NCBI GenBank assembly: GCA_965232595.1
Contig: OZ246983.1
Span: forward strand, 4,526,001-4,590,000
DNA: 64,000 nt
DNA from: SZUA-309 sp965232595
GTDB taxonomy: Bacteria; Pseudomonadota; Gammaproteobacteria; Pseudomonadales; Azotimanducaceae
Direction: 5' to 3'
The notes beneath the pieces were generated by a model, which had not been told where the DNA came from, searched no databases, and saw nothing but the letters and a program-made list of their open reading frames with translations. Position 1 is the first letter of the stretch. Every line of letters begins with the position of its first letter. Made by a program: the position numbers and the translations under genes. This document shows positions 54,881-62,966 of the stretch, piece after piece.

Positions 54881-56384
54881 CGCCTCCGTCCTGAGGCGAG
54901 CCGGGCAACGGACGCATCAGCGGGAACAGCAGCACGTCGCGGATGGACGCAGCATCGGCAAACAGCATCACCAGCCGGTCGATCCCGAGCCCTTCACCGG
55001 CGGTCGGCGGCAGCCCGTACTCGAGGGCGCGAATGTAATCCGCGTCGTAGCCCATGGCCTCCGCATCGCCCTGCTCCCGCGCCGCCACCTGCGCCTGGAA
55101 GCGCTCGGCCTGGTCGACGGGGTCATTCAGCTCCGAAAAGCCATTGGCAATTTCCCGCCCGCCTATGAAGAGCTCGAAGCGATCGGTTACCCGCGGATCT
55201 TCGTCGTTGCGTCGCGACAGCGGCGAGATCTCCGTCGGGTACTGGGTGATGTAGGTCGGCTGCTCGAGCCGTTCCTCGACCTGAGCTTCAAAGGCCGCTT
55301 CCAGGCGCTTGCCCCAGCCCCAATCTTCTTCCACCGGCACGTTGGAGCGGTGCAGGAACTCGGTCAGCACGGCCTCGTCCTTGACCTCCTCAAGCGAAAG
55401 ATCCGTGAACCTGGCCACCGATTCCGCCATGGTCATGCGTGCCGATGGCTGGCTGAAGTCGAGCTCTACCCCCTGCCAGCTGACCGGCTCGCCGTTGGCG
55501 ACCCGCTGGGCGATGTGCGCGAGCAGCCTGTCGGTGAGCTCGATCAGATCCTCGTAGTCGTGGTACGCCCAGTAGAATTCCAGCATGGTGAACTCCGGGT
55601 TGTGCCGGGTGGACAATCCTTCGTTGCGGAAGTTGCGGTTGATTTCGAACACCCGCTCGAAGCCACCGACGACCAGCCGCTTCAGGAACAGCTCCGGGGC
55701 CACCCTGAGGTAAAGCTCCAGGTCCAGGGTGTTGTGGTGGGTGATGAACGGCTTGGCCGTCGCACCGCCCGGGATCACGTGCATCATGGGGGTTTCGACC
55801 TCCATGAAGTCTTCGGCGAGAAAGAACTCGCGAATTGCTGTAATGATCGCGGAGCGAACCTGAAAAACCCGACGCGAGTCCTCGCTCATCATCAGGTCCA
55901 CGTAGCGCTGTCGGTACTTGGTCTCGGTGTCCGTCAGGCCGTGGTACTTTTCCGGCAGCGGCTGCAGCGTCTTGTTCAGCAGCTCGATCTGCTCGGCGTG
56001 CACGGTAAGCTCGCCCTTGTTGGTCCGCATCAGCTTGCCGCTGACCGCAACGATGTCGCCCAAGTCCCAGAGATCGTTGAATGCCTGGTAGGCGTCGTCG
56101 CCGACGTCGTTCTTGCGGATGTAGCACTGGATCTGCCCTGAGGTGTCCTGCAGGGTGATGAAGCTCGCTTTGCCCATCACCCGGCGCAGCATCACGCGCC
56201 CGCACACGGATGCCGGAATCGCCTCACTTTCCAGCGCTTCCTTGTCCTTGTCTGCCGCCAGCGCCTGCAGCTCGGCTGCATGCGCGCCGCGACGGAAGGC
56301 ATTCGGGTAAACACCGCCGGTGCCTTCCAGCCAGCGGCTGGCCTTGTCGCGTCGGTTGGCAATGATGTCGTTGTCGTCGGTCAT
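54873..56384 (-). CDS. lysS: Lysyl-tRNA synthetase, class II
   Basis: Charges tRNA(Lys). The product has the N-terminal OB-fold anticodon-binding domain (VCGRVMLRRVMGKASFITLQD) and the class II core with motif 2 FRNEGLSTRHNPEFTMLEFY and motif 3 GEGLGIDRLVMLF. I use the ATG at 56384 (503 aa); an in-frame TTG at 56408 would add eight residues and has GGAAG before it. Order prfB-lysS is conserved in the class. Confidence 0.97.
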   Translation of the reverse strand: MTDDNDIIANRRDKASRWLEGTGGVYPNAFRRGAHAAELQALAADKDKEALESEAIPASVCGRVMLRRVMGKASFITLQDTSGQIQCYIRKNDVGDDAYQAFNDLWDLGDIVAVSGKLMRTNKGELTVHAEQIELLNKTLQPLPEKYHGLTDTETKYRQRYVDLMMSEDSRRVFQVRSAIITAIREFFLAEDFMEVETPMMHVIPGGATAKPFITHHNTLDLELYLRVAPELFLKRLVVGGFERVFEINRNFRNEGLSTRHNPEFTMLEFYWAYHDYEDLIELTDRLLAHIAQRVANGEPVSWQGVELDFSQPSARMTMAESVARFTDLSLEEVKDEAVLTEFLHRSNVPVEEDWGWGKRLEAAFEAQVEERLEQPTYITQYPTEISPLSRRNDEDPRVTDRFELFIGGREIANGFSELNDPVDQAERFQAQVAAREQGDAEAMGYDADYIRALEYGLPPTAGEGLGIDRLVMLFADAASIRDVLLFPLMRPLPGSPQDGGDD

Positions 56385-56427
56385 GTCTGCTCGCGTGCTC
56401 TGACTCAATCTGGCTTCCGGCCTCTGG

Positions 56428-57526
56428 CTAGAGACCGGCCTTGAGGCTCGCCTCGATGAGGTCGTCTATGTCCCCGTCCAGGACGTTGTTCGGGTCGGTC
56501 CGTTCCACCTGGGTTCTGAGGTCCTTGACTCTGGACTGGTCGAGCACGTAGCTGCGGATCTGGCTGCCCCAGCCGATGTCCGCCTTGTTGTCCTCGATCT
56601 CCTGCTGCTCCGCACGCCGCTTCAGCATCTCCAGCTCGTAGAGCTTTGCCCGCAGCTGCTTGTAGGCTTTGTCCTTGTTCTGATGCTGAGATCGCTCGCT
56701 CTGGCACTGCACAACCGTGTTGGTCGGCAGGTGGGTGAGGCGAACGGCCGAATCGGTCCGGTTCACGTGCTGACCGCCCGCGCCGCTGGCCCGATAGGTG
56801 TCCACCCGCACATCTGCCGGGTTGATGTCGATCTCGATATCGTCCTCGATCTCCGGCGAGACGAACACCGACGCGAACGAGGTGTGCCGTCGGTTGCCGG
56901 AATCGAACGGTGACTTCCTGACAAGCCGATGCACACCGGTTTCCGTTCGCAGCCAGCCGAACGCGTACTCGCCGCTGATCTGCAGCATGGCGCTCTTGAT
57001 GCCGGCCACCTCGCCTGGCGACGCTTCCGTCACCTCGGTCTGAAAACCCCGCTTCTCCCCCCAGCGCAGGTACATGCGGAGCAGCATCTCAGCCCAGTCC
57101 TGCGCTTCCGTGCCGCCGGAGCCAGCCTGGATCTCCACGTAGGCGTTGACGGGATCCATCTCGCCCTGAAACATGCGCCGGAACTCGAGCCGGGCCAGAT
57201 CCTTCTCCAGCGCCTCGAGGTCTGCGGCAACCTCATCCAGAGCGGCAGCATCCTCTTCTTCCGCTGCCATCTCGGCAAGCTCGGAGGCATCGCTCAAGTT
57301 CTCTGCGAGGGTCTTCAGGACGCCGACGATGGCTTCCAGCTGGGAGCGCTCTTTGTTGAGCGTCTGGGCTCGATCCTGATCGTCCCAGACGTTCGGATCC
57401 GCCAGCTCGAGATCGACCTCTTCTAACCGGTGCTGCTTGTTTTCAAAGTCAAAGATACCCCCTGAGCGCAACGTCGCGCGCACTGAGGTCTTTGATCTGG
57501 TCCCGGATCGAGGTTATTTCGGCCAT
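56428..57526 (-). CDS. prfB: Peptide chain release factor 2 with programmed +1 frameshift
   Basis: Recognises UAA and UGA stops. The gene is in two frames: ATG 57526 to an in-frame TGA at 57451-57449 (25 codons, ending LRGYL), then a +1 shift into the main frame (GAC at 57450) through to 56428. The joined protein is 365 aa, the same length as E. coli RF2. The SPF anticodon motif (KSPFDSG), GGQ catalytic motif (GAGGQHVNRTDS) and KHxD-like region are all present. RF2 autoregulates by this shift. A single-frame reading would miss the first 25 residues. Confidence 0.97.
57448..57463 (-). other. prfB programmed +1 frameshift site
   Basis: On the minus strand AGGGGGTATCTTTGAC (57463-57448), the canonical element: an internal Shine-Dalgarno-like AGGGGG three bases before CTT, followed by the in-frame UGA and C. 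When RF2 is scarce the ribosome slips from CUU to UUU and continues, making full-length RF2. The element matches the E. coli one base for base as I recall it. Confidence 0.96.
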
Positions 57527-57575
57527 TGTCGGTCTTATTTTGGGGGTTCGTGAAAGCGCGCCAGTTTATGCCAAG

Positions 57576-59303
57576 TCAGGCAAGCGGCGCCAGATGCTCG
57601 ACCACCAGCTGCAGGGTAACCCGGTCGCGGTACTCGTTCGCCTCCAGCCGGTAGGCTGCCAGCACCTGCTCGGTGCCGCTGAGCGCCGGCTGCTGGAAAG
57701 CGATGGCGTCGAATAACCGCTCGCCTTTCTTCAGCACCATCTTCAGGTGCCGCTCGCCGACCACCCGCTGGCTCACCAGCTGGAAGCGGTCATGAAACAG
57801 CGGCTCCGGGAACTGTTGCCCCCAGGGGCCCGCTTCGGCGAGCTGATGCGCCATCTCCAGGGTCATCTCGTCGACCGTCAGCTCACCGTCCGATTCGATG
57901 ACCGGCGATAACGCGTCCGCCGGCAGGTGCTCGGCAACCATAGCGTCGAAGACTTTTTCGAAGCGCGGGTAGTGCACCCGTTTGATGGACAGGCCGGCGG
58001 CCATGGCGTGCCCGCCAAAGCGGATGATCAGGCCCGGGTAGCGGCTCGCCACGTGATCGAGCACATCCCGGATGTGCAGGCCCGGCAGCGACCGGGCAGA
58101 GCCTTTGAGCTCGTCGGGCGCCGCATCACCCGCTTCGGCGAAAGCAATCACCGGTCGATGAATCTTCTCCCGCAGGCGCCCGGCGACGATCCCGACAATG
58201 CCCTGGTGCCAGCTGGCATCGTAGACGGCCACGCCGAACCGACCTGCCACCGACTGATCGTGGGAAGCGACGATCAGCTCGGCGTCCTGCACCATCTCCT
58301 GCTCCAGCGCCCGCCGCGCCCGGTTCAGCTCATCCAGCGCCGTCGCCAGGTCCCTGGCCTGGTTCAGGTCGGTTGCCAGCAGGCACTGAATGCCGAGGGT
58401 CATGTCGTCGAGCCGGCCCGCCGCGTTCAGCCTGGGGCCGATGGCAAAGCCGAGGTCCTGCGCTGAGAGCCGCTCCATCCGTCGGCCGGCAATCTCGCAC
58501 AGGGCCCGGATCCCCGGCCTGGCACGGCCGCCGCGAATTCGGCGGATGCCCTGGCTGACCAGGACCCGGTTGTTGCGGTCCAGCGGCACCACGTCAGCCA
58601 CGGTGCCCACCGCGACCAGATCCAGCCAGTCCGCCAGGTTGGGGATCGGGCGCGCGTCGAACCAGCCGCTGTCTTTCAAGCGGGCGCGCACCGCGCCGAG
58701 CACGTAGTAAATGACGCCAACCCCGGCCATGGCGTGGCTCTCGAAGTCGCTGCCGCTGAGCGTGGGGTTCACCAGCGCGTAGGTGTCAGGCAGCGTCTTT
58801 CCCGGGAGGTGATGGTCGGTAACAATCACGTCCACGCCTGCCGCTCTGGCGCGGGCGACACCCTCGATGCTGGACGTGCCGTTATCAACCGTAACGATCA
58901 CGGCCGGCTCTTCAGCCAATGCCAGGTCGACGATCTCCGGCGACAGGCCGTAGCCGAACTCGAATCGGTTCGGCACCAGGAACGACACACGCTGCGCACC
59001 CATGGCTTCCAGCAGTGACACAGCCAGCGCCACGGAGGTGGCGCCATCCGCATCAAAATCGCCGACGATCAGGACGTGCTCGTCGCTCTGCACGGCGCTG
59101 GCGAGCCGCTCGGCCGCCTTATCCACATCCGGCAGCGACTCAGGGCGGGCCAGAGCGGTTAGATTTCGATCGAGCTCGGCGGCGCTGGTGAGTCCGCGGC
59201 TCAGGTAAATGCGCTCCAGCAGCGGCGGCAGGTCCCGAGCATCAGCGATCGTTCCTGCCGGCACCGGGCGGGGAACGATTCTCGGTGCCGTGCTTTCGCT
59301 CAT
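57576..59303 (-). CDS. recJ: Single-stranded-DNA-specific exonuclease RecJ
   Basis: 5'-3' single-strand exonuclease in recombination and mismatch repair. The 575-aa protein has the DHH family motifs DFDADGATSV and VTDHHLPG, the DHHA1 GGHAMAAGLS region and a C-terminal OB fold. It overlaps hom by four bases (ATGA), so translation is likely coupled. Confidence 0.96.
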   Translation of the reverse strand: MSESTAPRIVPRPVPAGTIADARDLPPLLERIYLSRGLTSAAELDRNLTALARPESLPDVDKAAERLASAVQSDEHVLIVGDFDADGATSVALAVSLLEAMGAQRVSFLVPNRFEFGYGLSPEIVDLALAEEPAVIVTVDNGTSSIEGVARARAAGVDVIVTDHHLPGKTLPDTYALVNPTLSGSDFESHAMAGVGVIYYVLGAVRARLKDSGWFDARPIPNLADWLDLVAVGTVADVVPLDRNNRVLVSQGIRRIRGGRARPGIRALCEIAGRRMERLSAQDLGFAIGPRLNAAGRLDDMTLGIQCLLATDLNQARDLATALDELNRARRALEQEMVQDAELIVASHDQSVAGRFGVAVYDASWHQGIVGIVAGRLREKIHRPVIAFAEAGDAAPDELKGSARSLPGLHIRDVLDHVASRYPGLIIRFGGHAMAAGLSIKRVHYPRFEKVFDAMVAEHLPADALSPVIESDGELTVDEMTLEMAHQLAEAGPWGQQFPEPLFHDRFQLVSQRVVGERHLKMVLKKGERLFDAIAFQQPALSGTEQVLAAYRLEANEYRDRVTLQLVVEHLAPLA

Positions 59304-60622
59304 TCTTCGCTCAGATGCTCGACCCGGATCCGGCGGATGTCTCCGACCACCTCCGGCAGCTCCTGAACGGCCTGCAGCGCGGCAATCATCACCGACTCCC
59401 GCACTGGCCGGGTCAGAATGATGATGGGCACCCAGGCGTCTTCTGTCTCGTCGTGCACCGCCTGCTCCTTCTGAATGGCGGCCTCGATGGAAATCTCGTG
59501 CTCGCTCAGGAGCGTCGCCACCTTGGCGAACACGCCCGGCTTGTCGAGCGACGGTATGCGCAGGTAGAACCCGGTGACCGCCTGCTCGATGCCCCGCAGG
59601 CGAACCTCGTTGGTGTCCAGCATGACCGGCAGGTCGGGCCGATGGCCACGAGCGATGTCGACCAGATCTCCTGCCACCGAGGAGGCCGTCGGCAGGGCGC
59701 CGGCGCCGGCGCCGTAGTAGAGGGTATCGCCGGCAGCATTGCCGTTCACGACCACCGCGTTCATCACGCCGTTGACGCTGGCCAGCAGCTGAGATTCCGG
59801 GATCAGCGTCGGGTGCACGCGCATCTCGACCCCATCCGCGGTGCTTCGGGCCAGGCCCAGGTGCTTGATGCGATAGCCGAGCTGACGGGCGTACTCCAGG
59901 TCCTCTACCGTCACCTCGGAGATCCCTTCGGTGTAAACGGCATCGAAGCGGTAGCCGATGCCGAACGCCAGCGCGCCGAGCACCGTCAGCTTGTGCGCGG
60001 CGTCTATGCCTTCGACGTCGAAGGTGGGATCCGCTTCCGCGTAGCCGAGTGCCTGGGCGTCGGCCAGCGCCGCCTCGAAGCTGGCGCCCTGCTCCGCCAT
60101 GGCGGTGAGTATGTAGTTGGAGGTGCCGTTGATGATGCCAGCCAACCAGCGGATCTGGTTGCCCGCCAGCGATCGGGTGACCGCGCCGATGATGGGGATG
60201 GATCCGGCCACGGCCGCTTCGAACGCCAGCTGACCCTCATTCGCAGCCGCCAGGGCAAAGAGCTCATCGCCGCTGGAGGCGAGGATGGCCTTGTTGGCCG
60301 TCACCACCGCGCGCCCTTTGCCGAGCTCGGCGCGCACCAGGTCGAGCGCCACCCCCTCTCCGCCGATCAGCTCGACGATCACGTCCAGCGACTCGTCCTC
60401 CGTCACCGAGGCCAGATCCGTCGAGAACTCGGCGCCAAGCAGATCGACGCCGGGTTTGGCGCTGCGGCTGGCCACGCGAACGACCTCGATCGGCCTGCCC
60501 GCCTGACTGGCGATCCGCTCGCCGTTTTCCTTCAGGAGCGTGAGCAGGCCCTGGGCCACCGTGCCGAGGCCGCAGATGCCGATTCTCAGAGGCGCGGTGG
60601 GGTCGGAAGATGAAGTTGGCAA
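59300..60622 (-). CDS. hom: Homoserine dehydrogenase
   Basis: NAD(P)H enzyme that reduces aspartate semialdehyde to homoserine for threonine, methionine and isoleucine synthesis. The protein has GICGLGTVAQGLL, GIINGTSNYIL and a C-terminal ACT domain (LRIPSLDKPGVFAKVA). I choose the TTG at 60622 (440 aa) because GGGAGG lies five bases before it; a TTG at 60646 would add eight residues but falls in a hairpin and lacks a binding site. thrC, its usual partner in Pseudomonas, is absent. Confidence 0.95.
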   Translation of the reverse strand: MPTSSSDPTAPLRIGICGLGTVAQGLLTLLKENGERIASQAGRPIEVVRVASRSAKPGVDLLGAEFSTDLASVTEDESLDVIVELIGGEGVALDLVRAELGKGRAVVTANKAILASSGDELFALAAANEGQLAFEAAVAGSIPIIGAVTRSLAGNQIRWLAGIINGTSNYILTAMAEQGASFEAALADAQALGYAEADPTFDVEGIDAAHKLTVLGALAFGIGYRFDAVYTEGISEVTVEDLEYARQLGYRIKHLGLARSTADGVEMRVHPTLIPESQLLASVNGVMNAVVVNGNAAGDTLYYGAGAGALPTASSVAGDLVDIARGHRPDLPVMLDTNEVRLRGIEQAVTGFYLRIPSLDKPGVFAKVATLLSEHEISIEAAIQKEQAVHDETEDAWVPIIILTRPVRESVMIAALQAVQELPEVVGDIRRIRVEHLSEE

Positions 60623-60625
60623 AGA

Positions 60626-60663
60626 CGCCTCCCAGGCAGAGCCCAAGAATGGGCAAGGAGGCG
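60626..60663 (-). promoter_or_regulatory. Hairpin that would cover the hom ribosome-binding site
   Basis: On the minus-strand mRNA CGCCTCC (60663-60657) pairs with GGAGGCG (60632-60626), the latter holding the GGGAGG that serves the TTG at 60622. An inner hairpin GCCCA/TGGGC (60654-60641) lies between the arms. The fold would block the hom ribosome-binding site. Regulation by translation, or coupling with dsbC translation, is an inference. Confidence 0.45.
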
Positions 60664-60682
60664 CATTTTAGGGGCCGGAGGG

Positions 60683-61429
60683 CTAGATGCCTATAGCTTG
60701 CGCCAGCTGATCCGCCGGCAGGTAGCCAGGCAGCAGCCGACCGTCCTCGAGGACAATCGCCGGGGTGCCGGACACGCCCACCTCGTGGCCAAGCTCGTAC
60801 TGCTCGGACACCGGGTTGGCGCAGTCGATGTCAGGAATTTCCTGCCCGGCCTTGAGCGCGGTGATGGCATCGTTCGGGTCCTCTGCACACCAGGCCGAGA
60901 CGATCTTCTGGTAAGCCCGGGAGCCGACGCCAGCCCGCGGATAGGCCAGGTAGCGAACCTCGACCCCCAGCTCGTTCAGGCGCGGCACTTCCTGATGCAG
61001 CTTGCGGCAGTAACCGCAGTCGACGTCCGTGAACACGCTGATCACCGCTTTGCGCTGGCCACTCGGTGCAAACACCACCATGTCTTCCACATCGAGAGAC
61101 GCCATCAGCGCCTGCCGCTTCTCCACTCGACCCTGCTCAGCCAGATTGATCAGATCGTCGTCGCCGAGCTCGTAAAGATCACCGGCAAACAGGTAACGAC
61201 CGTCCTCGGTGCCGTAGAACACCGTGCCGCCGCTCAGCTCCAGCTGATAAATGCCCGGCAAAGGCGAGGGGCTGACCCGCTCGATGGGGATCTCCGGCCG
61301 CAGCGCTTTCAGCTTGCTGACCAGCGCCTGGCCGCCAGTATCGGCTATGGCGCCTGCGGCGCAGGCCAGGGCCAGGGAGGCCACAAGCAGCTTTTTTGTC
61401 CAGATTTCCAGGGTGTTGGGGGCTGTCAT
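60683..61429 (-). CDS. dsbC: Thiol:disulfide interchange protein DsbC
   Basis: Periplasmic disulfide isomerase. The 248-aa precursor has a signal peptide (WTKKLLVASLALACAAGAIA), an N-terminal dimerisation domain and a thioredoxin domain with the active site DCGYCRKLH and the cis-Pro in SGTPAIV. The ATG at 61429 has AAGGAA six bases before it; an upstream ATG-like extension would precede the signal peptide and is unlikely. Order xerD-dsbC-hom is conserved in Pseudomonas. Confidence 0.95.
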   Translation of the reverse strand: MTAPNTLEIWTKKLLVASLALACAAGAIADTGGQALVSKLKALRPEIPIERVSPSPLPGIYQLELSGGTVFYGTEDGRYLFAGDLYELGDDDLINLAEQGRVEKRQALMASLDVEDMVVFAPSGQRKAVISVFTDVDCGYCRKLHQEVPRLNELGVEVRYLAYPRAGVGSRAYQKIVSAWCAEDPNDAITALKAGQEIPDIDCANPVSEQYELGHEVGVSGTPAIVLEDGRLLPGYLPADQLAQAIGI

Positions 61430-61537
61430 GGGGGTTTCCTTCTGCTCCGGCCATTCGACCACGTTGAGGCTGACTCGTTCATGAACCAGTTCGGTTTTCA
61501 AGCAAATTGTCAGCTGACTCCCTGAGCCGTACTGCCG

Positions 61538-62440
61538 CTAGCCGCGCGGGTGATGGGTGCTGTGCAGGTCTTTCAGCCTGGCTTGCGCGACGTGAGTATA
61601 GATCTGCGTGGTACTCAAGTCTGCATGACCGAGCATCATCTGCACCGCCCTGAGATCGGCACCATGGTTCAGCAGGTGCGTCGCAAAGGCGTGCCGCAGG
61701 GTGTGTGGCGAAATGTCGCGCTGGATGCCGGCGACGCTCGCGTAGCGTTTCACCGCGTGCCAGAACGTCTGTCGGGTCATGGCTCTGGCCCGATTGCTCG
61801 GAAAGATCACGTCTGTCGTCCGCTCACCGAGCAGCACCGGCCGGCCGTCGGCAACGAAGCGGATCAGCGCCTCCTGAGCAGCCACGCCCATGGGCACGAG
61901 GCGTTCTTTGCCGCCTTTGCCGATCACCCGCACCACCCCCTGCTGCAGGTTGACCGCGGATGTGGTCAGCGACACCAGCTCTGAGATCCTGAGGCCCGAG
62001 GCGTAAAGCAGCTCCAGCATGGCCCGGTCTCTGAGCCCCAGCGGCGTGTCCAGATCCGGGGCCGCCAGCAGCCGTTCCACCTCCGCCTCCGACAGCGTCC
62101 CAGGCAGGGGTCGCCCCAGCTTGGGGGCTTCCAGGTGCGCGCCAGGATCTTCCGGCAGGCGGCCATTGGCGGCAAGGTGTCGATAGAAGCCTTTGATGCA
62201 GGACAACCAGCGGGCCGATGATCTGGCCTTGTAACCGGCCTCGAAGCGCTCCGCCACGACCCTGCCGAGGTCCGCTTCCGTCGCCGCAGCCAGCGACTTC
62301 CCCTGCTTCTCGAGCGCTCTGGCGAGGAACCGGAGGTCGCGCCGGTAGGCGGCGAGCGTATGCTCCGAGAGCCCTCTTTCCAGCCAGATGCCGTCCAGAT
62401 ACTCGTCAATCAGCGGGTCGCTCTCTGCCGCCTCGCTCAT
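61538..62440 (-). CDS. xerD: Tyrosine recombinase XerD
   Basis: With XerC resolves chromosome dimers at dif, driven by FtsK. The 300-aa protein has the catalytic Arg in ASGLRISELV, Lys in GKGGKERLVP, HxxR in SPHTLRHAFATH, His in LGHADL and the nucleophile Tyr in TQIYTHV. Length is normal. The neighbours dsbC and hom support XerD over XerC. Confidence 0.96.
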   Translation of the reverse strand: MSEAAESDPLIDEYLDGIWLERGLSEHTLAAYRRDLRFLARALEKQGKSLAAATEADLGRVVAERFEAGYKARSSARWLSCIKGFYRHLAANGRLPEDPGAHLEAPKLGRPLPGTLSEAEVERLLAAPDLDTPLGLRDRAMLELLYASGLRISELVSLTTSAVNLQQGVVRVIGKGGKERLVPMGVAAQEALIRFVADGRPVLLGERTTDVIFPSNRARAMTRQTFWHAVKRYASVAGIQRDISPHTLRHAFATHLLNHGADLRAVQMMLGHADLSTTQIYTHVAQARLKDLHSTHHPRG

Positions 62441-62500
62441 CTGCCCACCTGCGGCACACCGGCTCGCCTCATACCACCCGATACGACAGATTCTGACAGG

Positions 62501-62536
62501 ATTGGTCGCATGTAAATCTGTTGTAACAGCACCAAT
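62501..62536. promoter_or_regulatory. Nested inverted repeats, possible sigma-54 activator site
   Basis: CTGTT-GT-AACAG (62518-62529) lies inside ATTGGT (62501-62506) and ACCAAT (62531-62536). The palindrome is about 70 bases upstream of the -24 box of the sigma-54 promoter, a normal distance for an enhancer-binding protein. Its GTAACA core recalls CbrB half-sites, but the match is only partial. It could alternatively control xerD. Confidence 0.4.
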
Positions 62537-62588
62537 GAATCGGCTCTATCTGATTGAATAATAATGACTTTTTGTCGACCTAAAAAGT

Positions 62589-62604
62589 TGGCACGCGGAC
62601 TGCA
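62589..62604 (+). promoter_or_regulatory. Sigma-54 promoter
   Basis: TGGCACG, four bases, then CTGCA: the -24 GG (62590-62591) and -12 GC (62602-62603) are 12 bases apart as required, and only one consensus base (C for T before TGC) differs. The preceding T and A-rich sequence fits. Transcription would begin near 62615 on the plus strand. Such promoters always need an enhancer-binding activator. Confidence 0.75.
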
Positions 62605-62761
62605 TTACCTGGGCTGTCGAACGGTAATGGAACGCACGGTGCCTCGAGCACCACGCACCAGTTGTCCCCCTGGTCCGTTGCCCGAGGCATGATACGCGGT
62701 TTCGTCTCTCTGCCGAGTATCTGGCAGCGAAAGCTGCCGACGACCAGCTTACTAGGTGACT

Positions 62762-62817
62762 CTCTCTCCCTCCTTGGTCCCAACACGCCTAGTAAGCTGG
62801 TTCCCCCTCTCTCCCTC
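62762..62817 (+). repeat. 11-base exact direct repeat of C/U tract
   Basis: CTCTCTCCCTC occurs at 62762-62772, in the loop of the 14-bp stem, and at 62807-62817, in the single-stranded linker after it. Both would be exposed in the proposed RNA, suggesting two copies of one target- or protein-binding site. Confidence 0.75.
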
Positions 62818-62834
62818 TCTCAGTTTCCGAGATG

Positions 62835-62875
62835 CGAATACAGAACCGGCCCCAATAGGGGCCGGTCGTTATTCG
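62835..62875. terminator. Strong hairpin between the sRNA and rplS, probably bidirectional
   Basis: ACCGGCCCC-AATA-GGGGCCGGT (62845-62866) is a perfect 9-bp stem, extended by CGAATA/TATTCG (62835-62840 with 62870-62875). It could end both the plus-strand sRNA and the minus-strand rplS transcript about 100 bases past the rplS stop. The tails on both sides are only partly T-rich (TCGTTATT and TCTGTATT). Confidence 0.65.
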
Positions 62876-62966
62876 GAGATCAGCAGCGACTCCAGGACAG
62901 AGTCGGGCTGCGGTTACCACCGGCAGTTCTCTCGATGAAAACTGCGGGTAACTCGCTGCAGGCGGG

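Larger units (their letters stand above)
62615..62875 (+). ncRNA. Candidate sigma-54-dependent small RNA, structured, C/U-rich loops
   Basis: About 250 bases after the sigma-54 promoter with no convincing reading frame. Stems in order: GTGCCTCG/CGAGGCAT (62639-62646 with 62683-62690) enclosing ACCAG/CTGGT (62657-62674) with loop TTGTCCCC; GGCAGC-GAAA-GCTGCC (62723-62738), a GNRA loop on this strand only; a perfect 14-bp stem ACCAGCTTACTAGG (62743-62756) with CCTAGTAAGCTGGT (62788-62801); and a final 9-bp hairpin. The 31-base loop holds CCCTCCTT, complementary to Shine-Dalgarno. It is not recognisable as 6S, RNase P, tmRNA or CrcZ. Expression and ends are inferred; the start is set about 12 bases after the -12 box. 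Confidence 0.6.

Noticed and set aside
62580..62786. 68-codon open frame on the minus strand in the xerD-rplS gap
   Set aside because: No similarity, no ribosome-binding site worth the name, and the frame is crossed by the stems and the sigma-54 promoter on the other strand.
62615..62875. Known RNAs: RNase P, tmRNA, 6S, SRP RNA or CrcZ
   Set aside because: None of the diagnostic sequences is present (no tmRNA 5' end, no RNase P P4 core, no A-rich AANAANAA Crc/Hfq motifs), so I leave the RNA unassigned.
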